The translations under genes and the position numbers were made by a program. 64,000 nt of DNA from an uncultured Lachnospiraceae bacterium (lineage in GTDB: Bacteria; Bacillota; Clostridia; Lachnospirales; Lachnospiraceae), in assembly GCA_910579505.1 (NCBI GenBank), contig CAJTTZ010000001.1:620001-684000 (forward strand), in the 5' to 3' direction. Shown one piece after another: positions 17,031-25,698 of this stretch; within the stretch, counting starts at the first letter, position 1, and each line of letters opens with the position of its first letter. The notes under the pieces are model-generated. The model worked only from the letters and a program-made list of their open reading frames with translations, was not told where the DNA came from and searched no databases.

Positions 17031-17245
17031 TAAGCTGACACGTCACCTCGCTTTACCCCGCAGTGCCGCTCGAAAAACCTTCGGTTTCCCTCGCTCGCGG
17101 GCTTCGCCCTATAAATATGCTGACACGTCACCTCGAGAACTGCGTTCTCTCGGTCGTGTTGCAACACGCCATGCTCGTGTGTAAAGTCCCGGATTCATGT
17201 AAACATGATCCGTGCCTTTTCACCCTCGCGCGCCGTGTCAGCTTA
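17031..17245. repeat. Element A: 215-bp inverted-repeat-bounded hairpin element between pta and ackA
   Basis: The stretch is bounded by a perfect 12-bp inverted repeat, TAAGCTGACACG (17031-17042) and CGTGTCAGCTTA (17234-17245). The left end is repeated inside as a 17-bp direct copy GCTGACACGTCACCTCG (17034-17050 and 17119-17135). Each copy leads to a short hairpin (AAACC-ttc-GGTTT at 17075-17087; GAGAAC-tgc-GTTCTC at 17135-17149) and then TCGCTCGCG or TCGGTCGTG. A 14-bp palindrome CGTGTTGCAACACG (17155-17168) and a GGATTCATGT/ACATGATCC stem follow. No protein is encoded. The right end abuts the pta stop codon. A MITE-like insertion or a structured 3'/intercistronic RNA are both possible. Confidence 0.75.
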
Positions 17246-18247
17246 TCACGCAAGCTGTGCCTGTACCGCCGTGAGTGCCACCACGCCTACGATATCCTGC
17301 CAGGAGCAGCCGCGGGAGAGGTCGTTTACGGGTTTTGCAATGCCCTGCAGCATGGGACCGTAGGCCTCTGCCTTGCCGAGCCGCTGTACCAGTTTATAGC
17401 CGATATTGCCGCAGTCCAGATTGGGGAAGATCAGCACGTTTGCCTTGCCCGCCACTTCGCTTCCGGGCGCTTTTGACTTCGCCACCTGGGGCACAAGCGC
17501 CGCGTCAGACTGCAGTTCCCCATCGATAGTAAGGTGTGGATACTGTTCATGGGCGATCCGCGTCGCCTCCACCATCTTGTCCACCAGCGGGTGCTTGGCG
17601 CTTCCTTTGGTCGAGTGGGAAAGCATGGCGATGATAGGTTTCGCACCCACAAGGCTTTTGAAGCTCTTGGCGGAAGTGTCCGCAATCGCCGCCAGCTCCT
17701 CCGCCGTCGGGTCCTGATTCAGTCCGCAGTCCGCGAAAAGGAAAGTACCGTTCTCCCCAAACTCACAGTCGGGCACGTCAAGAATGAAAAATCCCGATAC
17801 GAGTTTTACTCCGGGCGCGGTCTTTAAAATCTGCAGCGCGGGGCGCAGGGTGTCCGCTGTGGCATGACAGGCTCCTGCCACCATACCGTCCGCGTCGTTT
17901 GCCTTGACCATCACCACGCCGAAGGTCAGATAGTCCTTAAGCAGTGTCTCCCTCGCCTTCTCCGGCGTCATTCCTTTATTCTTTCTGATCTCATACAAAA
18001 GTTGTGCATATTCATCCAGCTTCTCCGTTTTTTCGGGATCAATGATCTGCACGCCGTCCAGCTCCACTTCCAGCCATCCGGCACCGTCCATGATCTTCTC
18101 TTCGTTTCCCACCATAATGATGTCGGCGATCCCTTCCTTCAGGATATTTGCCGCCGCGATCAGAGTCCTTTTGTCGTTGGTCTCCGGCAGAACAATCGTC
18201 TTTTTATCGCTTCTGGCCTTCTCTTTCATCAGATCAATATAAGACAT
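17246..18247 (-). CDS. pta: Phosphate acetyltransferase
   Basis: Converts acetyl-CoA and phosphate to acetyl phosphate for ackA; cytosolic. It has 333 residues, the short form without the extra N-terminal domain. Family segments LPETNDKRTLIAA, GACHATADTLRPALQ, FADCGLNQDPTAEELA and MLSHSTKGSA are intact. AAGGAGGG lies 7 bases before the ATG. It is the first gene of the acetate operon and is divergent from tmcAL. Confidence 0.97.
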   Translation of the reverse strand: MSYIDLMKEKARSDKKTIVLPETNDKRTLIAAANILKEGIADIIMVGNEEKIMDGAGWLEVELDGVQIIDPEKTEKLDEYAQLLYEIRKNKGMTPEKARETLLKDYLTFGVVMVKANDADGMVAGACHATADTLRPALQILKTAPGVKLVSGFFILDVPDCEFGENGTFLFADCGLNQDPTAEELAAIADTSAKSFKSLVGAKPIIAMLSHSTKGSAKHPLVDKMVEATRIAHEQYPHLTIDGELQSDAALVPQVAKSKAPGSEVAGKANVLIFPNLDCGNIGYKLVQRLGKAEAYGPMLQGIAKPVNDLSRGCSWQDIVGVVALTAVQAQLA

Positions 18248-18275
18248 AGCTATACCCTCCTTCTTTCTATCTTAC

Positions 18276-18304
18276 ATGATACCTAATTCCGCTTTCATAC
18301 ACAA
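18276..18304 (-). promoter_or_regulatory. pta promoter with a cre-like CcpA site in its spacer
   Basis: On the minus strand TTGTGT and TATCAT are 17 bases apart. The spacer contains ATGAAAGCGGAATTA (plus 18284-18298), which matches the CcpA consensus WTGNAANCGNWNNCW at all but one position. Carbon-dependent control of pta is established in Bacillus; control by this site here is inferred from sequence. Confidence 0.5.
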
Positions 18305-18407
18305 GTAATTTTCTGATCTGTTTTCAAGAAAAAACAATACAAATCCACCGTGTTGTGATAAACTGAAAGCAGGGAATGTATGACACTTCGGGGGAAACGG
18401 AAAAGCT

Positions 18408-19655
18408 ATGAAAACGGTCGGAATTATTGCGGAATATAATCCGTTCCATAACGGACATGCCTATCACATCAGAAAGGCAAAAGAACTCACACACGCAGAC
18501 TACTGCGTTGTCGTTATGAGCGGTGATTTTGTGCAGCGCGGCGCACCCGCCATAATGGACAAATATCTGCGCGCCGAAAGCGCTCTTTTAAACGGCGCTG
18601 ATCTTGTGCTGGAACTGCCCGTCTGCTATTCCATAAGCAGCGCCGAACACTTTGCCCGCAGTTCGGTAGCCCTCCTCGACAAGCTGGGGGTTATCGACAC
18701 GCTCTGCTTCGGCAGCGAGTGCGGTGATATCCGCGTACTGACGGAATTTGCACAGGCGCTTATGGACGAAAGCCCTGTCTTTAAGAAAACGCTGGATCGC
18801 GAGATCCGTATCGGACACACCTATCCTCAGGCGAGGAACACGGCGCTCGAAGCTTCCGCGCCCCACCTGACGTCCCATATCAACATACTGACCAGCCCGA
18901 ACAACATTCTGGGCATCGAATACTGTAAGGCGCTTCTCTACTGGGAGAGCGCGATTACACCATACACCATAAAACGCGCAGGCTCCTCCTACCACGACAA
19001 CAGTCTGGACACCGGCTTCTGCTCCGCGCTGGCTATCCGGGAATCCATCAGACAGGCAGGCGCTTCTGAGGAACTTACAAGACAGATTCCCGCGTCTTCT
19101 CTGGAATTGATAAAAGACGCCTACCTGAAAACCTACCCGGTTTTTATGGATGATCTTTCCCTGCTTGCGCAGTACAGCCTTCTCACGGAAGAAAGCGCCG
19201 GCTTTACAAGCTATCCCGATATCGACAAGGAGCTGTCAGACCGTATTGTCAAGCTCCTGCCGCAATACCGTGATTTCCGCTCTTTTTGTGATCTGCTGAA
19301 ATCCAAGAACAGGACTTATGTGAGGATCTCAAGAAGCCTCCTACATATTCTTTTGGGTATCCGCAGGGAAAAGCTTATGCAGTACGGACAGGAGGGATGG
19401 ATTTTTTATGCCCGTATGCTGGGCTTTCGTGAGAGCGCCTCACCGCTTCTATCCGCCATCAAGAAAAACGCAAAAATACCGCTCCTTTCCAAACTTGCGG
19501 ACGCGCAAAAACAGCTTGCACCGACAGGCTTTTCCATGTTGGAAAAGGATATCTATGCAAGCCATATTTACCAGAGTATTGTCCGCAATAAATTTCCCGG
19601 CCAAAATTCCCTGCCGGAAATTAACGAATACAAAAATCCGATCATAAAAATATAA
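18408..19655 (+). CDS. tmcAL: tRNA(Met) cytidine acetate ligase TmcAL (YlbM family)
   Basis: Forms N4-acetylcytidine at the wobble base of elongator tRNA-Met using acetate and ATP. It has 415 residues; the nucleotidyltransferase core begins MKTVGIIAEYNPFHNGH with the HxGH-type motif at 14-17, then VVVMSGDFVQRGAPA and LPVCYSISSAEHFA. It is divergent from pta, so the enzyme that consumes free acetate lies beside the genes that make it; this neighbourhood is common in Clostridia. It converges with the acyltransferase gene with only a few bases between stop codons. Confidence 0.94.
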   Translation: MKTVGIIAEYNPFHNGHAYHIRKAKELTHADYCVVVMSGDFVQRGAPAIMDKYLRAESALLNGADLVLELPVCYSISSAEHFARSSVALLDKLGVIDTLCFGSECGDIRVLTEFAQALMDESPVFKKTLDREIRIGHTYPQARNTALEASAPHLTSHINILTSPNNILGIEYCKALLYWESAITPYTIKRAGSSYHDNSLDTGFCSALAIRESIRQAGASEELTRQIPASSLELIKDAYLKTYPVFMDDLSLLAQYSLLTEESAGFTSYPDIDKELSDRIVKLLPQYRDFRSFCDLLKSKNRTYVRISRSLLHILLGIRREKLMQYGQEGWIFYARMLGFRESASPLLSAIKKNAKIPLLSKLADAQKQLAPTGFSMLEKDIYASHIYQSIVRNKFPGQNSLPEINEYKNPIIKI

Positions 19656-19660
19656 TCTTT

Positions 19661-20377
19661 TTACGCCGGGCTGACTACCTCGCTGATCCTGTTTGTGATT
19701 CTGTCTTTCACCATCTCCGCAATCTGCGTTGTAGTCATGCCCTTATATTCTTCATAGGGAATCGCTTTTAAAAAGTGTACCTGTGTCTCTACCTTCCGCA
19801 ATGTCCACTCCTCAAACACTCTGTAGGAATCAATCAGCGCTACCGGCACAATCGGCACCCTTGCCTTCACCGCACTCTTAAAACAGCCCGGCTTAAACTC
19901 TCCCACTGTATTGTGGTTATGAAAGTAGCCGCCCTCCGGGAAAATAATGAAACGCCGCCCCTGTTTGGTGTCTTCCGCCAGTTCCCTGATAATCCCTATG
20001 GACTGTCTGGTATCATCCTTTTTCAGGCGTTTGCCCTGCACAAGGTCAATAAACTGCTTGACTAAAAGACCGTGGGACTTGGCGTCGTCGATCACCACGG
20101 AACAGGGCTTATCGTGGGATATCATAATCCCCAGCGCATCATATTTCCCCTGATGGTTCGGACACAGGAGATAGCCTCCTTCCTGCGGGAGGTTCTCCGC
20201 GCCGAAACGCTTCGTATAGATACGCCCGGCCCGCATCATACGCCGGATTGCCAGCCTTGCATAAGCGTAGCATGCCTCCTCGCCGTAGCGCTCCTTGTGT
20301 CTGGCTTTGTATGCCATTTTGGGTATCATGTAGATTCTCGGCAGATTCCACACGATCACCTTGAGAAACCGTAACAT
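19661..20377 (-). CDS. 1-acyl-sn-glycerol-3-phosphate acyltransferase-like protein (PlsC family)
   Basis: Membrane-associated acyltransferase, probably adding the second acyl chain to lysophosphatidic acid. It has 238 residues with the HX4D catalytic motif in NHQGKYDALG (H75, D80) and the substrate motif FPEGGYFHNHN at about 146-156, followed by VPVALIDSYRVF. An N-terminal amphipathic/membrane stretch is present. It is the last gene of the sufC-sufB-like-cls operon, next to cardiolipin synthase, which fits phospholipid synthesis. Confidence 0.88.
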   Translation of the reverse strand: MLRFLKVIVWNLPRIYMIPKMAYKARHKERYGEEACYAYARLAIRRMMRAGRIYTKRFGAENLPQEGGYLLCPNHQGKYDALGIMISHDKPCSVVIDDAKSHGLLVKQFIDLVQGKRLKKDDTRQSIGIIRELAEDTKQGRRFIIFPEGGYFHNHNTVGEFKPGCFKSAVKARVPIVPVALIDSYRVFEEWTLRKVETQVHFLKAIPYEEYKGMTTTQIAEMVKDRITNRISEVVSPA

Positions 20378-20398
20378 AGACTCATCTCCATTTTACAC

Positions 20399-21931
20399 TC
20401 ACATTAAAGGTGAAAACAATTTTAGCAGCGGACCGATCACATTGGTCTTCACAAACTTTTCCCTGCACCATGACAGCGTGATCTCCTCGCATACTCTGAA
20501 CGTTTTCTCCATGTCCTTCTTTAACTCCTCCACCGCCTGCGCGCGGTAAAGATACACGCCGCACTCAAAGTGATGGTAAAAACTCCTGTAATCGAAATTG
20601 ATCGTACCCACCGTAGCCGACTCATCATCCGAGAGCACGCATTTTGCATGAATGAAACCCGGAGTGTACTGAAAAATCCTGACTCCAGCCTCAATCAGGT
20701 TCTGGTAATTGGACTGTGTCAGCCAGTAAACGAACTTTTTATCCGGCACGCCGGGCGTCACGACCCGCACATCCACGCCCCTCTTCGCCGCAAGCTTAAG
20801 GGCAGTGATCATTTCATTGTCTGTAACGAGATACGGCGTGTAGATCCAGACATAACGCTTCGCGGCGCCGATCATATTCAGGTACACGTTCTCCCCCAGC
20901 GTTTCATCGTCAAAAGGCGTATCCATATACGGCTGCACAAAGCCTTCCGCCCCCGGCATCTTCTCAAAAGGATAATAATACCTTCCGTAATCTTCCTCCG
21001 TGTAGCGCGACATATTCCACATCTGCAAAAACATAACCGTAAAGTTCCAGACCGCCTTGCCCTCAATACGGATTCCCGTGTCCTTCCAGTGGTCCCCGTA
21101 AGGGTGTTCATAGTTGATATACTCGTCCGACAGATTAATCCCGCCCGTGTATGCCACCTTGCCGTCAACAACCACTATCTTCCTGTGATCCCTGTTATTC
21201 AGCACAAGCGACAAAAAGGGCACCAGCCGGTTGAACGCCACACACTTGATTCCATTTTTCTCAATGGCTCTGTCGTAGTATTTCGGCAGAAGAAACGCGC
21301 AGCCGATATCGTCATACATCAGCCTGACCTCAACGCCCTCCTTTGCCTTGCGTTCCAGAATATCCAGAATGGCATCCCACATCTTTCCCTCTTTGATGAT
21401 AAAAAATTCCAAAAAGATAAAATGCTCGGCCTTTTCCAGATCGTCAAGCAGATTCTCCCACCACGGACGCCCGTCCGCAAAAAATGCCGAATCAGTCTGG
21501 TCCCACACCGGCGTAGCCGCGTAGGAGTAAATATATCCGCTCAGATTCGCCTGTGCCGGGTCCTCCCTTTTCAGGTCCTTCAGCGTCTTCTTGTCCTGCA
21601 CAAGGCTTTTCCTGACCAGCTTGTCCGTCCGCTCCATGCTGTCCCGCCGCTTTTTCGGCACGATCACATGGCCGTAGCACAGATACAGCACGCCGCCGAA
21701 AAGCGGAAAGGTCAGTATCGGCACCACCCACGCCAGCTTTACGGCCGGGTTATTCGGTTTCCATATAATATAAATTACCGCCCAGAAGGTAATAAAACGC
21801 AGCACCAGTGAAAACCAGACGTAATAATTGCCCCACTGCAAAAGCACCACCAGGAAAAGGGTGACCTGTAAAAGCACGAGAAGGGCTGTAATCACTACGC
21901 GATTTAAGGCGTACTGTAAAAACTTCCTCAT
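20399..21931 (-). CDS. cls: Cardiolipin synthase
   Basis: Phospholipase-D-superfamily enzyme that joins two phosphatidylglycerols into cardiolipin at the membrane. It has 510 residues: two N-terminal membrane segments (about 8-60), a first catalytic motif DHRKIVVVDGKVAYTGGINL and a second HAKCVLSDDESATVGTINFD, the two HKD-type sites of the family. The ATG overlaps the stop of the upstream SufB-like gene (ATGA), with AAAGGGA before it, so it is translationally coupled to an iron-sulfur gene pair. No functional link between the two is established. Confidence 0.95.
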   Translation of the reverse strand: MRKFLQYALNRVVITALLVLLQVTLFLVVLLQWGNYYVWFSLVLRFITFWAVIYIIWKPNNPAVKLAWVVPILTFPLFGGVLYLCYGHVIVPKKRRDSMERTDKLVRKSLVQDKKTLKDLKREDPAQANLSGYIYSYAATPVWDQTDSAFFADGRPWWENLLDDLEKAEHFIFLEFFIIKEGKMWDAILDILERKAKEGVEVRLMYDDIGCAFLLPKYYDRAIEKNGIKCVAFNRLVPFLSLVLNNRDHRKIVVVDGKVAYTGGINLSDEYINYEHPYGDHWKDTGIRIEGKAVWNFTVMFLQMWNMSRYTEEDYGRYYYPFEKMPGAEGFVQPYMDTPFDDETLGENVYLNMIGAAKRYVWIYTPYLVTDNEMITALKLAAKRGVDVRVVTPGVPDKKFVYWLTQSNYQNLIEAGVRIFQYTPGFIHAKCVLSDDESATVGTINFDYRSFYHHFECGVYLYRAQAVEELKKDMEKTFRVCEEITLSWCREKFVKTNVIGPLLKLFSPLM

Positions 21932-22845
21932 TTCAAAAATCCCTTTACGATCTGCTCTTCGGCCTCTTTCTCCGTGAGGCCGAGCGTCATCAGTTTTATC
22001 AGCTGTTCTCCCGCAATCTTCCCAATCGCCGCTTCATGGATCAGGTTCGCGTCAATATCGTTGGCCGTCAACTCCGGGATCGCGCTGACGCTGGCTTCAT
22101 CCATAATGATGGCGTCGCATTCGCTGTGGCCCTGACAGCTCGCGTTCCCCACGATCCGGCTGCGGAAAATCTGTCTGGAATGTTCCTTCGCCACCGATCT
22201 GGAAATCAGGTTCACACTGGAATCCGCCCCCGCCATATTCACCGTAAAATCTGTCTCGGCATACTGTTTCCCGTGGGTCATGATCTTTTCCTTGATCACC
22301 AGACTGGCGCCCTCTGCCACCTCCGCAGTCGTCGTGCGCGCCGTGGAATCAATGCCTTTAATCTGTACCGTCTCCATCTCAAGGGACGCCCCCTTTGCAA
22401 GATGAATGTCGGTGGTAGGATTCATAATCCGTTCCCCGCTGCCGTCGCCCGAACCGTAATGCTTTTCCACATATCTCACCTTCGCGTTCTTCTCCACAAA
22501 AAAGCGGTGGATGCCGGAATGCGCCGACGCTGCGGAGCCGCCGTTGTGAATGCCGCAGCCCGCTATGATCGTAATGTCGCAGTCTTCCCCCACAAAAAAG
22601 TCGTTATATACACTCTCCTGCAAGCCGCTCTGGCTTAAAACTACCGGAATGTGCACGCTCTCCCCCTTTGTGCCCGGTTTAATCCGGATATCAATGCCGG
22701 GGCAGTCTTCCTTTGTCACAATATCTATATTGGCGGTAGTATTCCTGCCCGCCATCTCACCGTTGGCACGGATATTGTAAGCGCCCTCCGGCACTTCATG
22801 CAGATCCGCCACCTGTTCCAGTAATTCCCGTTGTATTGCGTCCAT
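21928..22845 (-). CDS. SufB/SufD-family iron-sulfur cluster scaffold protein
   Basis: 305-residue member of the SufBD family, which with the ATPase SufC builds iron-sulfur clusters. The C-terminal beta-helix core is seen (HIPVVLSQSGLQESVYNDFF, GCGIHNGGSAASAHSGIHRF, CQGHSECDAIIMDEA, LIHEAAIGKIAGEQ). The last is the SufB/SufD signature with the conserved His; C and E residues lie in CQGHSECD. It is shorter than E. coli SufB (495). The ATG at 22845 has GGAGG 5 bases upstream. It lies after sufC without any sufS, sufU or second SufB/D gene, so it probably works as a minimal SufBC unit. Confidence 0.9.
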   Translation of the reverse strand: MDAIQRELLEQVADLHEVPEGAYNIRANGEMAGRNTTANIDIVTKEDCPGIDIRIKPGTKGESVHIPVVLSQSGLQESVYNDFFVGEDCDITIIAGCGIHNGGSAASAHSGIHRFFVEKNAKVRYVEKHYGSGDGSGERIMNPTTDIHLAKGASLEMETVQIKGIDSTARTTTAEVAEGASLVIKEKIMTHGKQYAETDFTVNMAGADSSVNLISRSVAKEHSRQIFRSRIVGNASCQGHSECDAIIMDEASVSAIPELTANDIDANLIHEAAIGKIAGEQLIKLMTLGLTEKEAEEQIVKGFLK

Positions 22846-22929
22846 GATTTCCTCCATGATTCTACATTTCAGAGAATGCCGCATTGGAGCCATTCCCACA
22901 CATGAGATTTAGAAATTCTTCTCACGTTT

Positions 22930-23652
22930 TTATAATTTGTCCGTCAGCGTTTTACACGGCTGTCCTGCCCCCAGAAGATCCGGCATAACCTCTTCCCGGC
23001 TTCCCACCTTCTCAACTCTGCCGTCAGACAAAAGCACTATCTGATCCGCGATGTTCAGTATTCTCTCCTGATGGGATATAATCAGGATCGCTCCCTTTGT
23101 CTCCGCATGCATTTTCTCAAAAACACGGATCAGGTTCTGAAAACTCCACAGGTCAATTCCGGCCTCCGGCTCGTCAAAGATGGAAACCCTTGCCTTTCTG
23201 GCCATAAGCATGGCAATCTCTATACGCTTTAATTCGCCGCCGGAAAGGCTCGCATTGATTTCTCGGTTTACATAATCTCTGGCACAGAGTCCCACCTCAG
23301 AAAGCATGGCGCAGACCTCCGACACAGCCGTCTCCCTGCCCGCCGCGATAGAAAGTATATCCTTTACCGTAATTCCCTTAAAACGGACCGGTTGCTGGAA
23401 CGCAAACCCTATCCCCAGTTTCGCCCTCTCCGTGATGGTTTTATCCGTGATATCAACGCCATCCAGAAAGATCTGTCCCTCCGTCGGCGTAAGAATACCC
23501 GCCACAATCTTTGCCAGCGTCGATTTACCGCTGCCGTTCGGCCCCGTGACCGCCACAAAACGATCCTCCACCGTCAGGTTGATATTCCTCAATATTTCTA
23601 TCCCTTTTCCGCCATCCTCAGCCTGAAAAGATATATTTTTAAGCTCCAGCAT
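22930..23652 (-). CDS. sufC: SufC-like ATPase of iron-sulfur assembly
   Basis: Cytosolic ABC ATPase without a membrane partner, which drives the SufB scaffold. It has 240 residues with Walker A GPNGSGKST (36-44), Q-loop FAFQQPVRFKG, the signature LSGGELKRIEIA, Walker B SIFDEPEAGIDLWS and the switch His in ISHQERIL. The wording EPEAGIDLW and the LSGGE signature are SufC-like. It leads the operon sufC-sufB-like-cls-plsC-like and is divergent from rmuC. Confidence 0.92.
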   Translation of the reverse strand: MLELKNISFQAEDGGKGIEILRNINLTVEDRFVAVTGPNGSGKSTLAKIVAGILTPTEGQIFLDGVDITDKTITERAKLGIGFAFQQPVRFKGITVKDILSIAAGRETAVSEVCAMLSEVGLCARDYVNREINASLSGGELKRIEIAMLMARKARVSIFDEPEAGIDLWSFQNLIRVFEKMHAETKGAILIISHQERILNIADQIVLLSDGRVEKVGSREEVMPDLLGAGQPCKTLTDKL

Positions 23653-23809
23653 TATAAACCTCCATGATTATCATACCTCTGCCGAACCTCCCCCCTTCGG
23701 AAGTTCCTTAATAGAACATCTTAGCATAAATACTTACAAAAGGCAAACCCGTCCGCCTGGAAAATTCGGCCGGAAAATTCAGCCTGTTCCCCGCAATACT
23801 GTCCGCGCG

Positions 23810-23838
23810 TTGAAATATGCCAATAAAAATAGTATAAT
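23810..23838 (+). promoter_or_regulatory. rmuC promoter
   Basis: TTGAAA (23810-23815) and TATAAT (23833-23838) are 17 bases apart, about 73 bases before the start codon. Confidence 0.75.
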
Positions 23839-23910
23839 CATCTCACTGGTTCAGCGCGAAACTCTTTTATAAATATAGAATGGCATTAGATAGAAAGGGG
23901 CGTCCGAAAA

Positions 23911-25194
23911 ATGGGACTTACAGAAATCTTAGGTATTATTATAATTATTCTGCTCTTTTTGGTTATTGTATTACAGATCACGGGGCGGAAGAAATCCGAC
24001 ATGGACGAGATAACAGCTCTGCTGAAAAACAGTGCGGAAGAACAGCGTGACGACGTGCAGCGACAGATTGCAGACGGCGCGACACAACAGTTTGAACGTT
24101 TCGGTCTGATACAGAAAAGCATACAGGACACACTGTCGGCAAACCGCAGCGAAGTCAGCCAGCAGCTCCATATCTTCGGTGAACAGGTTGACAACCGCCT
24201 TTCTTCCATCCAGCGCGCCAACGCGGAAAACATTGAAAAGATCAACACGACGCTGGAAAATAAGATGAAGTCCCTGCAGGAAAGCAATGAAAAACGGCTT
24301 GAGCAGATTCAGGGCGTGGTGGATGAAAAATTGCAGAAAACACTGGAAACCCGCCTTGCCCAGTCCTTCGAGCTGGTCAGCAAACAGCTTGAAAGCGTCG
24401 GACAGGGGCTTGGAGAGATGAAAGCGCTCGCCGCGGACGCGAAGTCTCTGAAAAATGCCCTCACCAATGTGAAAGAGCGCGGCACATACGGCGAAGTCCG
24501 CCTGGAGATGCTGCTCTCCGACATTCTCGCCCCGAGCCAGTATGAGACGAATGTGGAGATCACGGACGGCAAGCGCGTGGAGTTTGCGATAAAACTGCCC
24601 GGCAATGGCGATATTCCGCTGCTCTTGCCCATCGACAGCAAGTTCCCGATTGAGGACTACAACCGGCTGCTCGACGCGCAGGACAAGCCGGCGATGGATG
24701 AGGCGAGACGATCCCTCACCGCCAAAATACGCGCTTTCGCGAAGGAGATTCACGACAAATATATTGTGCCCCCGAAGACCACCGATTTTGCGCTCATGTT
24801 CCTGCCAACGGAGGGGCTGTACGCGGAAGTCGTCCAGAATGCCGCCCTGTTCGAGGAACTGCGCGACAAGTATAAAATTACGGCGGTCGGCGCGACTACG
24901 CTCTCAGCGTTTCTCTCCTCCCTGCAGATGGGCTTTAAGACGCTTGCCATTGAGCAGCGGTCGCAGGAAGTGTGGGACACGCTCCGTGCCGTGAAATCGG
25001 AGTTTGTGAAATTCGGGGACATGCTCGACAAAGCACAGAAACAGATTCAGACCGCTGACAAGACACTCTCTGACCTTGTCGGCAGACGCACAAGGGCAAT
25101 CAACCGCACCCTGCGCGGTGTGGAAGAACTGACAGACACGGATACACCGTTCCAGGCTTCGCTGGAAGAGCTCGGCAACGACTCACCCGAATAA
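23911..25194 (+). CDS. rmuC: DNA recombination protein RmuC
   Basis: Nuclease-like protein that limits rearrangements at inverted repeats. It has 427 residues: an N-terminal membrane anchor (about 4-25, ILGIIIIILLFLVIVLQ), a long coiled coil (about 30-165), and the RmuC catalytic domain (about 180-390) with the conserved GTYGEVRLEMLLSDILAPSQYE, LPIDSKFPIEDYNRL, PPKTTDFALMFLPTEGLYAEV and GATTLSAFLSSLQMGF segments. Known family role is in recombination; membrane tethering is seen in the sequence. It is monocistronic with its own promoter and terminator. Confidence 0.93.
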   Translation: MGLTEILGIIIIILLFLVIVLQITGRKKSDMDEITALLKNSAEEQRDDVQRQIADGATQQFERFGLIQKSIQDTLSANRSEVSQQLHIFGEQVDNRLSSIQRANAENIEKINTTLENKMKSLQESNEKRLEQIQGVVDEKLQKTLETRLAQSFELVSKQLESVGQGLGEMKALAADAKSLKNALTNVKERGTYGEVRLEMLLSDILAPSQYETNVEITDGKRVEFAIKLPGNGDIPLLLPIDSKFPIEDYNRLLDAQDKPAMDEARRSLTAKIRAFAKEIHDKYIVPPKTTDFALMFLPTEGLYAEVVQNAALFEELRDKYKITAVGATTLSAFLSSLQMGFKTLAIEQRSQEVWDTLRAVKSEFVKFGDMLDKAQKQIQTADKTLSDLVGRRTRAINRTLRGVEELTDTDTPFQASLEELGNDSPE

Positions 25195-25216
25195 AAAGAT
25201 ACCGTATGCATAAAGT

Positions 25217-25255
25217 AACGGCTGCCAGTGTATTCACCGGCAGCCGTTTCATTTT
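25217..25255 (+). terminator. Terminator of rmuC
   Basis: AACGGCTGCC (25217-25226) and GGCAGCCGTT (25239-25248) form a 10-bp stem followed by TCATTTT, shortly after the rmuC stop. Confidence 0.8.
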
Positions 25256-25288
25256 CCGCAGCAATTTCTGTCACTTTCCATTATGCCA

Positions 25289-25522
25289 TCACGCGAGATA
25301 GGGTGCGATTGCCGCCTCCACTTCCGAGATCTGCGCATTGGTCTCCAGAATCCGGAACTCAATCTTTCTGGACAGGTCCATGGAAAAAATACCCATGATC
25401 GACTTCGCGTCCACCACGTATCTTCCGGTGGCTATGTCAAAGTAACCGTCGAATTTCTCAATCGCGCTCACAAATCCCTTCACTCTGTCAATGGAATTTA
25501 AATCCAGCATGTACGTCTTCAT
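25289..25522 (-). CDS. HPr-like protein lacking the PTS catalytic histidine
   Basis: 77-residue HPr-fold protein. The serine-phosphorylation region is present (VVDAKSIMGIFSMDLS, serine at about 43), but the segment that should carry the phosphate-accepting His15 reads NSIDRVKGFV and has no His. It therefore resembles Bacillus Crh, which acts only in regulation (CcpA co-repressor) and not in sugar phosphotransfer. AGGAGG lies 7 bases before the ATG. It stands alone, convergent with rmuC. Confidence 0.85.
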   Translation of the reverse strand: MKTYMLDLNSIDRVKGFVSAIEKFDGYFDIATGRYVVDAKSIMGIFSMDLSRKIEFRILETNAQISEVEAAIAPYLA

Positions 25523-25698
25523 ATTCACACCTCCTCTTTATGTAAAACAATCGGTTTTAAACAGCTAAGTATGTGTTTCGTCTCAGTCTGCTTTCGACCG
25601 ATACAAATTTGCCTCGGTACTATTCTATTGTATTTTGAACGATTTGTACAGGGTCTCCTCGCATTTTCGCTCGGAAATTTTGCAGCTGCATTCACCAT

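Noticed and set aside
16985..17167. N-terminal extension of ackA by 61 codons
   Set aside because: It runs through the repeat element; acetate kinases begin with the MNILVINCGSSS-type start, which has its own ribosome binding site.
20570..21811. 413-codon plus-strand frame opposite cls
   Set aside because: Shadow of cardiolipin synthase; the minus-strand frame has both HKD motifs.
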